A stretch of DNA of 64,000 bases from Caprimulgus europaeus (GCA_907165065.1 OU015541.1:8752501-8816500); one strand, 5' to 3'; counted from the stretch's first letter, positions 27,481-40,520 are shown. The notes: a model not told the origin generated them from the letters alone. Translations and numbers: made by a program.

Positions 27481-28239
27481 GAGTCTGTCAGGACTTACAC
27501 AGAGCAGAGAGACTTCCCTGCCTGCAAAAAGGGCTGTTTTCCAGCAAAATGTTAGTCACTGGAATTAGGTGTCATAGGTGAACATCACAGATCTGCTCAT
27601 GGGCGGGTGTCGGGATGGCTCCGGGCAGGACAGGGGACGGGCCAGCTTGGTGTGGATGGGCAACACAGGGAGATGGCTCTGCTCACCAAAAAGGTGCATT
27701 TTGGGGCTGTTAGACCCAGCAAGGTGTACCCACGGGAGCTGACACTGATGGAGCTGGAAGCAGTGGGATGCACAGCACCGGAGCTGTTTGGACCTGGCCT
27801 CTGCCTGCCCAACGTGGGCGATAATCCCCCAGTGGGGGCTGATTCAATCAGGACAAGCAATGGCCACGGATGCCCTGCTCTCCCGGGGGGCAGGGATGTC
27901 CCCACGGGCTTTGCTGCTGCCCAGGCTTGTCCTCGTCACAGCTCAGGGCGGGGTTGCAGCATCCCAGACACCTCGGGGTGTCTGCTCTCTCCTCAGGGTT
28001 CCTAATTCATCAGCACTGAGCAGGCACCCCAGCCCGGGTACAACCTCCTCTCCATGCAGGGTCCACCACGGCAGCCCCTGGTCCCCAGGAGCCACACCAT
28101 GGGAGATCCCAGCAGCCGTGTCCCTCACGCCCTGGAAGGGGGTCACTTGGTGGGGCTGGACTGTGCTGGCAGGCTCTGGGGTGGCAGAGAGCCAGTCCCA
28201 GTTGTGGTGGAGACACTGGAAACTTTGACCAGGCATTTC

Positions 28240-28400
28240 GTCTCGTGTCATCAATTAAAGGTGAGGCACTTGCTGGCTGGGCAGGATAATGAATGATGGT
28301 TTTAAGTACAACTGGAAAAACAATAAAATACTCTATTAGGGTGACACAGCTGTGAACAATGAACATTAAACAACTTCACGGCTCGCGGAGCTGCCGCAGC
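28240..28400. promoter_or_regulatory. AT-rich island, candidate noncoding element
   Basis: Contains TCATCAATTAAAGG, GATAATGAATGATGG and a palindromic-looking GAACAATGAACATTAAAC with a SOX-like ACAATG. No repeat recognised. Evidence is motif content only. Confidence 0.2.
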
Positions 28401-31400
28401 AACACTTAGCCCTGGCGTTTGATGGATTCCTGTTTGGAGTGAGCCTCGCAAAGCAACTCTCCATCCACCCCAGGCACGGAGGGCTGGGAACCACTCTCTC
28501 CTTCTCCTTCTTAAAAATACATCCACATAAAACGTGCTTTAAGAATCCCTTAAGGTTCATTAATGTCACAAGCAGGGGAGGAGAAAAGAGTTGGAAGGCC
28601 TTGAAGTACATGTCGGAAACACTCCAGAGAAAACTGTAAATGCTGCTGGGATGAACTGCAGGCTCTGGAGGATCAGTCGTGTTGGAAGACTATTTATTTT
28701 CCAGTCTATTTTAAACACTGGACTGTTTCAGATAAGAGTTGCCTGTGGTGGCAGACAGGATCGTGGGACTGGTGTGCAGGAACTCATGCCAGATTCATTT
28801 CTGGGGAGTATTTCCTCCCTGCCTTGATAAATCTGCCTTGTCTGCTGTACCAGGTTACTTCCTTTGGAGTTCTCTCTCCTTATTATTACTTATTAAAATT
28901 GCCTGCAAATAGCACTTGGGCTTCATGCAACATCCTGTATGAACAATTCATCCTTCTCGTTATCTCGAAGCTGACAATTCCCACCAGGGCCAGAGAGGGT
29001 GGGTGGAAAAATGCCTTGAGAAGAAACAGAAATGGCCATCCCTTATTGCGAGGCTGGAGAAACTGCACTGGGGAGACTGGAGAGGGCAGGAGATAAGTGG
29101 GGACTTTTCCCCTTCAGAGACAAAACCATGAAAGGGAAGAAAATGAGAAGAATTGAAGCTGGCAACACTGATGAGCATCCTCCCTTGCAGCGCTGACGCT
29201 GGGGTCCTGGGCTGGTGTTGAGAGGGGTCAGCGAGCCCCCCACAACCTGACCCTGCAAACCCTTCCCCTTGCCGAGATCTTATCTAGAAAATCGCTCTCA
29301 GGTTACACTGCTTGTCAGGCTTTTAACTCCCGGGACAGTGTGAGAGGTGACTGGAAACCCAGGTCTTCCCTCTGCCCCTCCTGACACCTCCGCGCAGGAG
29401 AGTCCTGGCCAGGGTCACCGGCCCCTGGACTTTGAAACTTCACTGCATCCCTTTCTGCAGGGAAGACATACGGCATTCCAGTGACCCGGGGCCACATGGA
29501 GGGGGAAGATTTGGGGAGTCAAGTTGCTGGCTGCTTGTTCTTCCAAGCAGGATGGAAATGGGATTAATGCTGGGGATGCTGCACGGGAGCTGTGCTGGGG
29601 TGGCTCTCTTCCTCTCACGGCCTCCAGGCCTCCATCCCTAGCAGCACAAGCCATCAGGATGCAGCTCCCAGGCCCTCATCTCACACAGTCCTCGGTCTGA
29701 CAGAGCCAGAAAGTTCAGCTGGGCGTTTCCAAGCGCAGGCATTGCCATCAGGGCAGCTGCCCTTAGCCTGAGACCATTTCCACCCTGAACATCACTCATG
29801 GGGGACACAGAAACATCTCCCCTGGCTCCATCCTGCCAGTGCTCCACAGCCCCAGCCAGCAGCAGCTGGGCTGCATCCAGCCCCTCTGACAGCTCCATCC
29901 TGAACCGTCCCTGCCCAAAGCAGCCTTTGCTCCAGCCCGTGCCCTCCATCCGCAGCCTGGGCACCTCAGCCCTGCTTGAAGGACAGCGCTGCCCTGTGCA
30001 TGTGGGCTTAATCACAGAGCATCTGCTTCCCATCGCAGCTGCCCAGGACAGGTTTCCCCAGCAGCCTCCTGCGAGGCTGCTAATTTTATATAGGCAAGCT
30101 GCCTTCAGCAGGGCCGTCGGGAGAGCTGTGGGGCTGGGAGGCAGCACGGGGGGACGGGGGCTCTGCCCTGCGCAGGGGAGCAGGGCACAGGGGGACCAGG
30201 GCAGTGTGGGGTGAGGAGCGGGAGAGGCTCCTCATCCCACTGGGGCTATGGGGAAGCTGGAAGCAAGTCTCAGAGATACTTAGCACAGCCCAGCAGCGTG
30301 GAGGAGTGCCAGGGACTGCTTTCAGAAACCTCACTCACTGATGGTGACATCCCAAGCCCAGGGTAACGCTAACCCAGTATCACTGACACACGCTGACCTG
30401 TCTGAAAGCCAGAGCGTTTTGCAACACAGCTCCTGGCTGCTTGGTGATGGGCAGCCCCAGCGTCAGGCAGGCTTCTTAACTAGCAGTTCCCAGCCACAGC
30501 TCGCAGAAATGGCAAGTGCTGCTGGTGCCAAAGGATGGATAACTCCTCCAGACATTCTGGAGAAGCCTCTGGAAAACAGCCTCTTCAAGGGAGCTCAATT
30601 TTGGTTTTCTAAATTAAGACTCCTCAAATTACTTTTGGAAGCATAGCCATGATTATTTTCCTTCTTTCTGTCTAATCACAGTATTTTCTCTGATGCTCAA
30701 TGATAACAGGCGTCTGAGCGCTTCGTGCCCCACAGGAGGGGCCACGCACCATCACCCTCCCCAGCTCCTACACGGTGGTGGTCACCACCACTCTGCCAAG
30801 TGCTGCCATCACACTCCATCCACAGGAACACACAGGTGATGCTGAAGAAGAAGAGGAGACCCAGCAGCACCTCAGCAAGGGGCAGGGGAGTGCTGCACAC
30901 CCAGGCACTGTGGTGGGCAGTCGGTGTGGGAGCTTGGTGCCAAGTGATGCTGAAGGTCCACAGACCCAGCCAAGTGCCTGCCTGTGGGACAAGCAGCCAG
31001 AAGGAGGTGGCTGTGATGGGGTGGGGATAACCCCATCCCCACGGCCGGGGGGCTGCTGACAGCAGTGTGTTACCCTCTCAGAGCACTTCGGGATGCACAA
31101 GGGAAACCTCAGAGTGCTTTGATCTGCACTGGGGCTCCTTGATGTAAAGCAGGGACCGGGTGAAGGTGGCGGTGGGATGGGCCCTTTGGCTGCCGCCTCT
31201 CCCAGCTGAGCAGGAATGGGGCTGGCTGCCCTGGTGGCACTGAGCAGTGGGGCAGTGCTGGTCTCACCAACAGGCACCCGAAATGCATGTGCAGGGTCAG
31301 TCAGGGCTGGGCTGCGTGGGAATTAGAGGTCCTGGTGTCACCTACTTTAGGGGACGCTTTGCATCCTCCCCTGCTCTCCCTCGCAGAGGCACCAAGGGCC

Positions 31401-31974
31401 ATGGCAGATCTTGTGTTGTGGAGCTGGGGCTGGATCCTGCTCGGCAGTGCACCCCAGACCCAGCACCAACAGCCTGGCTGGGGGCTGACAGACCTCGCAG
31501 TGTCTGCCCCATTTAATGGGGAAAATGGGTCATGGGAAGCAAAGAGCCAAGCCTGGCACAACTGGGAGAGCTCGAGTCTCTGCCTTAGCTAGCATCAGAC
31601 CATGCTGGCAAGATCCCACGCAGCCCAACAGCAAATGGGGGCCCTGTGAAGAGCCCTTCATGATGCCCAGGGAGGCCTCCCCGCAGCGTTGTCCCAGAGG
31701 ACAGGTTAAATACCCACTGGTGGCAGTTCCCTGGGTGAGCAACCAGCTCTCTTCTCTGTCCTCCACCAAGAGCCAGCTAAACCCTGGGCAAAAACACACC
31801 TGGCAAGTGTGCATGCAAAACTCAGACTGCAAACCCAGTCAGCTTCAGGCACTGCAAACCACACCAGCGTGGTGAGCGTGCGGGGCAGGCGAGCGGTACT
31901 GTCAGCTTGGGGTGGGACTGAGCACTGCGAGCGAGAGCATCTTTGTGTGGTGCCTCTGACTGGTGTGGTGCATA

Positions 31975-32200
31975 TGGTCCCGATTTATTTGACTTCTTTG
32001 TTGCTGGATCCCTTTCAGAATAGTTTTCTGCAATTACTTTTAAGTTTCCCCAGTGCAGATTGGGAGTGAAACTGGGAGATAAACTGCAGAGCGTTTGGCA
32101 TCAAGGGAAAGCTGTTAATTTGCCAGCAGCAGAGACAGAGGGAAAATGAAAATGAAAATGAAGAGAGATAATTCATTCCCATCGGAGCTTGGTTTTGAAA
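31975..32200. promoter_or_regulatory. AT-rich island with GAAAAT triplication
   Basis: Complex AT-rich block with GCAATTACTTTTAAG, GAGATAAACTG and GAGATAATTC (GATA-type) motifs and three tandem GAAAAT units near 32,141-32,160. It could be a regulatory element. No gene or mobile element recognised. Confidence 0.22.
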
Positions 32201-34203
32201 GAAAATAGGGGCTGCGGGCTGGAGAGGCACAGCCAGAGCTGGTTATTAATGGCTCAGCGCTGAGGCCAGGCCAGCAGAGAGAAACCTGCAGCCAACAGAG
32301 CCCCGACCCACAGGTACGCAGGGCTGTGGGGCCTGGGCATTCCCGTGGGGCTGCCAGAGAGGGTCCCCTGGGAGGGTGCTGGTCCTGGTGCCCCTTCTCC
32401 TGTCCTGGCTTGTCTGCTGGGCATCCCTGCTCCCCGCTGCCAGGCTCTGATAGCTCCTTATGGCTGCTGCTGCGATATGATATTCCCCACTGTAGATGGA
32501 AAAGAGTGTGTGTGGAGATGACATGCCATAACCGAGGATGCAGAGTCGGTGTTGGAGCCAGGATGCAATACCTGCACCTGCTCGGCTGTTCCCTGCACTG
32601 CTGATCTGCCCTCGCTCGGTGCCACGAGCTGGTTTTGCAGGTCTGCCCCACCTGAGGCTCCTACTGCAGCGGGGAAACAGGTCGGAGTGCCCAGAAGCCC
32701 TGGCTCAGGGCTCAGAGCTCGGGGCTCACCGTGGACACCGCTCTCAGCACGCCCTCGCCACGCTGAGCCAGCCGGCCGGGAGGAGGCCTTCAGGGAGGAC
32801 ACTCGGAGGGTGACAAGGGGAGGGCTGGGGGTGCCCTGGCCATGGCCATGTGTCAGCAGCAACTTGGCACGTGTGTGCACCACGGCCCCTCTCTGCTCTT
32901 CCGCTTACTGATGTTATCCTCCAGCCGTGAGCTGGAGCACGCCGGGAAAAGCTTTCTGCATCTGCCTCTGCAGCCTCCCCCATGCTCCCTCCCACCTTTA
33001 TTTATGGGACAGCTATTTCCTTTCGGGGAGAAGCAGCCAGTATTATGAAATGGCAAAAGGGTTTGGATGAAAACAAGGTGGTTGCTTAAATTGTGAAAGA
33101 TTTGGACTTTCCTGTAGGTGACGGTGTGTGACCCCCCCCCGCAACTTCCCTTCCAAGGGCTGCACCCGGTGAGGACCGCAGTCCCTGTCCCTCACACACA
33201 TGCCAGCCGCCCTTTCTGCACGGTGCTGCCCAGCCATTCCCAGGATGCTCTGAAGACCATTTGAGGGAAGGAAACCTGTTGCCATCTACTATGTTGTTTG
33301 CATTTAAAAATTGGCCTGGGCTAAGTCCAAAGTACTAATAACTAGTAATTCTTTCAGTAAATGGGGGGCCCCACGTCGCTGCCCTCCAGCCTGGTGGAAG
33401 TGATGCTGGAAGGCTGTTGCTGTAAGATGAAGGTTTGGGGGGAGTGAAATTTGGATTATATTGATCACAGACAGCAGCTGCTGTAACCAGGGCAGTGAAG
33501 TTTCCTACCCAGGTACTTCTTCCGACCTAAAATAACTTCTGTGCTTAGGCTGCGTCTATCTGAAGTCTGAGCAATGGCTACTTTTTATGGGGGAGGGAAA
33601 ACCCCCAAGCACAGCTCCTCTCATGGCAGCACAACAGGAAGGGGGCATCTGGCTGAGGGATGCCCTGGGGAAGGAGGGACATGGGGTGGGCAAGGTGCCC
33701 CACAGGCTGGTGTCCCACTGGGGGTTGTGGCAGGATAAGGCTCCAAGCACCAGCTGTGCAGCAGCCTCATGTGGGGCTGTAGCTGAGGATGCTCTGGCCA
33801 TCATAGTGAGGGGATTTGGGGGACCAGGTCTCTGCAGGGCACAGAAGCCCAATGGCTTAGAAGCCAACAGGGTGGGCAGAATGTGAGGAACACTTCCCAG
33901 CCCCATGGTGCTACCCCAGCTGGGCACCTCTGTGCTGGTTGGGAGCTCCCTGCACCTCTGGGTTTGCTCTATCTCTACCCCGAATGGAAGCAGATATCTT
34001 TATTTATAGAGGAAAGGCTCCGTTTCACTTCCTGCCCCTCTCATCGGCGAGTCGCTGGCGGGGCGGGGGCAGCTCCTGTGCTGGCTGTTGGCCTCTCGGT
34101 CCCGCCGCCGGCGCTGACATCCTTTCCTGACACACATCGGTTTCCTGCGCACGGCTCTCGTGCCGCTTCCTATCCCGCTTCGGTTTCCACCGAGCACTGT
34201 GTG

Positions 34204-34280
34204 TCACAGAGCGGAGGAGGCGGGGGAGAAAGAAAAAGAGAAAAAAAAAGAAAAAAGAAAAAACAAACGGAAAGAGCAGG
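34204..34280 (+). repeat. purine-rich low-complexity tract
   Basis: About 75 bp almost entirely of G and A, ending in runs of AAAAAAG. A polypurine tract of this kind can adopt triplex structure. No coding or transposon signature. Confidence 0.75.
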
Positions 34281-34689
34281 CTTTCTTTCTGCCCCCACTG
34301 TGGACCGAAGCGAGGCACAGCCTGGGCAGGCAGTGCCTGTCCCCACAGCTGGTACCCTGAGAGCATCCCTGGCACTGGCTCACCCATGGCATCCAGCTGG
34401 GTGAGGTGGGGGTCATGTCCCCAGCCATGGTCACCTATGGTTTGACACCAAAATTCCTTTGTTCCCTAGTTAACAAGCCTGATTTCTGAGGTCAGTGAGA
34501 AGGGCACCTCCGCAGGTCCCTGAGCTACCAGGATTGGGTGCTACCACCCCTGTCTTGGTTTTAGGATGTTGGGGGGCTCTCCTCAACGTGCTCACCATGG
34601 AGCCTCCCTCCAAGCCCACTTTCTGCTTCATCAGGAAAGCAGGAAAAGCGATCAATGGCTCCAGCCCTGTCTTTAGAAAGCGGATTAGG

Positions 34690-35170
34690 GCCAGTGAATA
34701 GGAACTGTCTCCCTAATGAAGTGCTATTACCAACAGGCTAATTGAGTAATGACATAATGCAGGCCCTTGAAGCTCTTTATAACGGGCCATGACTCTGTGC
34801 CGGGACACGCCGCCACTTCCTCGCCTTGCCCCACTCTGCCTCCAGCACATCGCCGGCAAAGGAGGCTTAATGTGCAGCACCGTCCTCCCCAGAGCGGCCA
34901 CAGACAAAGTGTCGCCAGCATAACCCTGCGTGGAAAATGTGGAGGTGGAGGGGAACCCGGATTAATTAGCTCGGGAGACGCCAATCTCCTCGCATGTGAA
35001 ATGTGAGCCTTTTTATTGAGAAAAGTAAAACAGGCCTCTCATTGCTTTCAGGGAGCCCAGTAAAACAGAAGGTGATCCATAAATATGTATGTTATGCTGG
35101 ATTTAAAATACTTTCTGATGGTTTTCTAGGCAGATCTCCAATAAGTTACAGCACAGCATTGCTATTGTAA
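34690..35170. promoter_or_regulatory. AT-rich islands, candidate noncoding elements
   Basis: Two blocks flank a GC-rich middle. The first (34,690-34,790) carries CCTAATGAAG, GGCTAATTGAGTAATGAC and CTCTTTATAAC. The second (34,985-35,170) carries TTTTATTGAG, CCATAAATATGTATG and CCAATAAGTTAC. Homeodomain-type TAAT cores dominate. Enhancer function is a guess. Confidence 0.22.
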
Positions 35171-36109
35171 AGCTGTCGGCGCAGGCTGGTAACTCCTGCG
35201 CTCATTGTGGGAGGACACGGGTCGCTGTTGTGCATGAGCTTGTGACCCTTGTGCCAAACTGTTCATCCTCAGGTGGAGAAATAAAATATAACGGCTTTAT
35301 GGTTTCGTTTTTAACCCACTGTCGTTAATGGAGCAGGTTGTGGAGTGCTTGCAGTGAAGGTGTCTCTGCACAGGGGCTCTGCAGCCACTCTGGGTTGTCT
35401 CCTTGGTGTCACCCTGCACTGGGGACAGAGACCTGCTCCCATCTGCGTATGAGCTTGCACCCATCAGGGGAGCAGCCCCCAACGCTTTCCCCATCATTGG
35501 GATGGGCTGAGACTCAGAAATAACCGTTCAACCCACAACAACATCAGCTTGTCCATCCCTCCACCATCTCACCAACCCCTGTGAGCGCAGCCGGGCACTG
35601 CCCGTCCTCCCGCTGGCCATGGCCAATGCCATGACATCTGCACAGGGGACAGGAATAGCTGGGGGATGACACAGCCCCAGGAAGGTGTTTCTCACCCCTG
35701 TGGGGCGTGGGGAGCTGCCCCGTGTGCTTGGGGCAAGGAGTTTGTGCTGGCTTTGCCCAGGAGAAAGCCAGCCTCCGCCGGGAGGATTTACAGCCTGATT
35801 TTGGAGCCGGTGAGGTGCAGTCACACTGGCTTGGCAGGTGGCTGATGCTTCGCTGGGGCAGGGCACAGGGCACAGCCTGGCATGGGGCAGGCAGGGAGGT
35901 GCTTGGTGCTCACAGGAAGAGGTGATGCCCTCAGGAAGGTGAGCACAGCTGGCAGCAAGACCACGGTGATGCTGCAGCCCAGACTGCCTGAATCCGCAGG
36001 GAAAAATCATCTTTATTTTAATCCTTCGGCTTCGCTCCTCTTCCCCAGGTGTCCCTGGCTCCCTCTCTCTGCATTTTTTATGCTCTTTGTCTCCATGGGA
36101 AGACTCACA

Positions 36110-36210
36110 CCTCCCCAGCCCCACGCTATCAGTTCATCATCCGATTAAAGATTAATTTGAGATTATTGCTCATGTCAATATCCCAGAGCCAGAAAAACAA
36201 TAGCTACACC
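36110..36210. promoter_or_regulatory. short TAAT-rich candidate element
   Basis: GATTAAAGATTAATTTGAG followed by ATTATTGCTCATGTCAATAT. It is a compact cluster of homeodomain-type cores in a GC-rich tract. Motif evidence only. Confidence 0.2.
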
Positions 36211-39034
36211 TGCAGTTTGTTTGTGAACCCCGCTCCTGATGGCGAGCTGTTAATGGACAGAGGCTTTCACCAGGACTGCCTGTGACAGGGGCAGGCTGAG
36301 CCCGCTCTGGCACCTGCTGCCCTCCTTGTCCAGCCAAGGATAAATCCACACCACACATCTTCCAAGGCCTCCAGCAGTCCCAGGTGTCTCAAGTGGGAAA
36401 CCCACATTGTCTCTGCTCATCACCCCACGAGCCATCCCAGCTTCTGCCATGAAGCTCCGGTCATTCCCTTCCCCAAATCAGAAACAGCCGTTCAGTGATT
36501 GACTTTAATAACGGGCCTTTCCCTGGATCCTGCCCGATTTCTGTTTGTTTATTCAGCTTTTTCTAGGTAAGGTAAGAGCCAAAAGAAGAATTAGGCTGCT
36601 ACACTTTGTAGGGGCTGAGCTTTGGCTGCCTTCTCCTGGGACTGCAGGTTCGGATGCTGGACACTCTCCTCCAGAGGCTGTGGGAGATCTGGGAGATCAT
36701 GAAAAGAACATTTCTGTCAGACAGTTTTGCAGCATCAGAAGAAAGTGGAAAATCTTTTCCTTCGTACTGCCCTGGAAGGTGGGCAATGGCAGGGCTGTCC
36801 CCCACTCACCATCACCTCCTTGCCTCGAGGTGAGCTCTGCTGAGTGTGAGATGGGCTTGGCATGTTCCTTGTGTTTAAACGCTTTCCAGTCCTTCTTTTT
36901 CCCTCCTTCCTCTTCCCAATGCCTGGATGCCCCATGGGGGTTTGCCAAGGACTTTGGGTGCAGAGTGGCCTCAGAGCTGTTCCTCCCCCTCACTGCACTA
37001 AAGCCAGATATGCCTCATGCTCATCCCCGAGAAAGATGGGGACAAAAAGGGGTGAAAAAGGCAGTTTTGGGAACTACAGCCCCCAAATCCCCAGGCAGAT
37101 GAAGTTCAGCCTTTGCAAAAGTGGCTGTAATCCTCCTGCTTCCCTTCTTGTCCTCTCTAGGATGATCTGGATGCCTACAGATACAGGATGATTTCAAACA
37201 GCAGTAGGAAAGACTTAAAGCCCCTTTTAACCCGGTATCTCCGTGTGGGTCTGCCCCAGCTTTCTGCCCTGGGAGGGGGTCCCATGGCAGGATGGGTTTC
37301 CAAACACCCTTAATTTTGCATCGGGTCAGGGACGGGGAGGGGGGGAATCCTAGTCCTCTCAGGGAAGAAAAGGCACTTTGTGGTTTCCCCAGAGCCTTTG
37401 AAAGGGCTCCAGGAGCTGAGGGGACGTACGTGCTTGTTTAAAGGTCCTGTGGAGGTCCGTGGAAATTAAATGACGGAGTTCAAACGCTCGACGCCGTGGC
37501 CGTGCTGCTGCCCGGGGAGAGCGGCAACTCGGAGCCGGCACAGCCCGCACCCCGGCACCACGGCCCCTGCCAGCGGGGCCCCCGCTACCTGCCAGGCGCT
37601 TGATTGAATCCCGGCTTTTACGAGCGCTGACACCGTAATCTGTTACAGATGGTCACACAAGGTGGTCACCAAATGGTTCCTCCTGTTAATCACTGGCTGC
37701 TCCCCCCCCACTCCGCCACCCCCACTGCCAAAACTGCAGCCTGGGCTACCTGGATGGAACAGCCAGGCTGTGGCAGCTTTACGGTGTGTTTAGTTCCTGT
37801 GGCATTAAAACAGAGAGGGGGGGGGAAAAACTGCTGAGGTTTTGCCATGAACCCTCTGGCTTTGCCGCGCAGTGCTCATTGCCCGGGCCAGCACAGGGGA
37901 CCAAGGGCAGGGGACCATGGCACTGCTGCCAGCTGCCCTTGCTGCCAGGAATGCTGCTCTGGGGGGTTTCCTTCCAAAAATGTCATGAAAAAGCAATTGT
38001 AACTCATCCTCAGGTCCTGCTCCTGGGTGCAATTCTCTACCACAGTGCCCCAAAGGTGTATGGGGGCAGAGAAAGGACAAGAGAGGAGGGATCTGGGCCA
38101 CATCCATCACCCTGCAACAGGGCAGCAGCTGGTCAAGACCTGGGCATAACGTGGGGAGGCCAGAGGCACTGCCTCAAGCTGTGGGACAGCATCTGAGCAG
38201 CTGTGGGTTCCTGGGGTGCTGGGTGCTCCTGTCTGAGCAGCCGTGGGTCCCCAGGTTGCAAGGTGCTCAGGCAAGGCAGGGGAAGGAGCAGATGCAGCAG
38301 TAGCCCAAATGCCAGTGGGCTGTGCTTTTGTGATTCAGAACAGGCAGCATTTCTTTTTTCCAGTGTTTTAAGGCTGCATTTGTGTTTGAATGCCAGCAGG
38401 ATTTGTCAGTCCTGTCCTCCACGTTTTATACCTTCTCTCTAAAGCCTTGTGTCCCAGCCAGACTCCGGACAAAGCCAGGAACACAACTGAGAGCAGGAAA
38501 GATTGCTGAGGGGGGGTTTCTCACAGCTCATCGCCTGCCTCACCGATATTGGGTGAAGCCCATGGACAGGGAGCTGGCAGGGCTCCCCAGTGGGTGCCAG
38601 CGCAGGGAAGAAGCAACGGCCCCAAAGATGCGGGAAAGGTCCCCATCCAAACCAGTGCCAGTGCAGCACGTGGGGACGGCGGTAAGGCACAGCCTGGGCA
38701 GTGTGGTTGGATGCATAAGTTGCAGGGCCTTAGAGCCAAGCAGTCACCGAGGGCTCTTCCATGTCAGAGCCACAGAGCCAACACCAACCTGGGCTGGTCA
38801 GACAGAATGCGCAGGGCTCAGAGGGCTTATGCTCCCTGCTTACCCACTCCCGACCTTCCTCTCCAGTTCCTGCAGGTGGTCCGTTGTCAAAATTGGTCCT
38901 TTTTTTTAACTATTTAGCTGCTTTTGCGGCTGCAGGATTTTATGGATGGAAAGCTGAAAGTAATTAGTGCCCCTCCCCCGCTTCCTGTTGGGAAAAGGAA
39001 GAAAAAAGCACACACAAGAGCAAACCCAAAACTT

Positions 39035-39125
39035 CCTGCCCTGCTTAATAATCAAGTAATGAGTCCAACTCGGCTGGGAAAGTCGGTGTACACTGAGTGA
39101 GCTCTTAATTAAAGAAGGGCTGAGC
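39035..39125. promoter_or_regulatory. short candidate element with TTAATTAA core
   Basis: Carries CTTAATAATCAAGTAATG and GAGCTCTTAATTAAAG. It lies about 1 kb beyond the SNAI1 poly(A) signal, close enough to be a proximal 3' element of SNAI1. Not tested for conservation. Confidence 0.22.
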
Positions 39126-40167
39126 AGCAGCTCTGCTCCCTTTTACAGCCACACACATCTTCCTGCTCTGGAACAGCCCATGGCAGAGGAGCGGGGAGCT
39201 GGATGCCAGCGGGCTGGATGGGGGATGAGTGCTGGGGGCACACGCTTTTATTCCCCTGTTAAAAGCAACGTCCTGGAGATGGCATCAAGGAAATGCATGG
39301 GGAGGACAAAATCCCAGCCCCTGGGGGAGGCAGGTGGAAGACTGGCTGCACTGTCCCTGAAGCACCCCAAACTGGGAGGTTGCTGGGAAGATGCAAGGCA
39401 GGTAGTTTGGGGTGTCAGGACAGTTTCATTATGGAAATCCTAGAGGCAGATACCTGGGGTGTCCCACAGCACCTGCCCCTTGGTCCCCTCCTGGCTGTGG
39501 GCAGGCAGGGAACAGCCCCACCTGTGCTTGCTGAGGGCTCTACGGTGACAACAGGATGTGTCACCTCCACGCCACACCACCCACTTCGGGTCACCCACCC
39601 AGAGGCTCAGCTGACTGAGTTGCCTGGTGCTGTAGCCGTCCCCAGGGAGGCTCAGGGACCTGCCAATGGATGGGGACAGCCTACCACCTCAGCAGGGCTG
39701 TCCCCTGTGCTGTGACAGGGACCTGCTGTCTAGGGAGCACCGAGGGGGACAGCCAGGCTCTGGGGGCTCCAGTAGCCCTGTGGGGAAGCCAGCACCCAGC
39801 CGGGCAGGCTGGGAGGGTGAGGGCAAACCCTTGTGCTTCCCACATGGAGCCAGGGAGATCCACCGCACCCCCAGCAGCCCAATCCCCATCCCCTGTCTGC
39901 ATCACTGCACAGCTGCCCCTTCCCCAGCCCTCGGGCAGGAACTGACTCAGCCTGCCTTTTCCTCCCCTGAGAGGTGACTGCCCTGCACATCCCCTCCTGT
40001 GAATGCCACTTGCCCTTCACCTGCAGCCAGAGGCCGGGGTGGGAATGGAAGAGCTGAGCCCAGCACACCGGTCCCCACAACACAGGAGTGCCACAGCACT
40101 CCCCACCCACACCTGCTGCTGCACATTCCCCCTAAGCACCCACAAAACCCTATTATAAATTAGCCAT

Positions 40168-40173
40168 TTTATT
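40168..40173 (-). terminator. SNAI1 poly(A) signal AATAAA
   Basis: Minus-strand AATAAA about 1.03 kb after the stop codon, set in AT-rich sequence. Cleavage would fall near 40,145-40,155. Confidence 0.7.
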
Positions 40174-40257
40174 GAATATCAATAAACTGTATATAATTAT
40201 ATAAAAAGTTTCATCAGTACAAAATTGTGGCACAAAAATATAAATACCAGTGTACCT

Positions 40258-40276
40258 TTGAAATGTAAACATCCTC
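40258..40276 (-). promoter_or_regulatory. overlapping miR-203 and miR-30 target sites
   Basis: In mRNA sense the segment holds TGTTTACA, an 8-mer seed match for the miR-30 family. The match to miR-30a continues for 13 bases from its 5' end (40,264-40,276). Immediately next to it is CATTTCAA (40,265-40,258), an 8-mer match for miR-203 that overlaps the first by two bases. Both families have been reported to repress SNAI1. Use in this species is inferred. Confidence 0.75.
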
Positions 40277-40494
40277 TTTGTAATGATTCTATGAAAACAA
40301 TGTCCAAAGAAAGATGCATTCAGGAGGCACCTGTCAATACCCATAAATAGGGCTTTTGGCACACACCTGTCGATGGGCAGCCTTGGGACAGGCCACCATT
40401 GTATCGGCTGACAAGTGCCTGCTATTAGTCACAGTGCTCTTGAAAAGCAGTTGTTAAGAGTCATATTAACAGGTGCTTGAGTGCATAGCTGCTC

Positions 40495-40520
40495 TGTAAA
40501 CAGGGTTGGTGTTTGAAATG
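40495..40520 (-). promoter_or_regulatory. second miR-30 and miR-203 site pair
   Basis: A second TGTTTACA (miR-30 8-mer) occupies 40,502-40,495 and a second CATTTCAA (miR-203 8-mer) occupies 40,520-40,513 in mRNA sense, separated by 10 bases. Pairing here is limited to the seed. Confidence 0.65.

Larger units (their letters stand above)
1..40149. other. gene-free flank downstream of SNAI1
   Basis: I see no convincing coding exon here. Open frames exist but are GC-rich or repeat-driven, overlap one another on both strands and match no protein I know. I looked for UBE2V1, PEDS1/TMEM189 and CEBPB, which follow SNAI1 in the human order, and did not recognise them, so they probably lie beyond position 1. 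The block is GC-rich, with scattered AT-rich islands listed separately. In human the same side of SNAI1 is a long intergenic tract containing the enhancer-like lncRNA TRERNA1 (ncRNA-a7), reported to act on SNAI1. No counterpart can be recognised from sequence alone. An unannotated lncRNA cannot be excluded. Confidence 0.8.
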
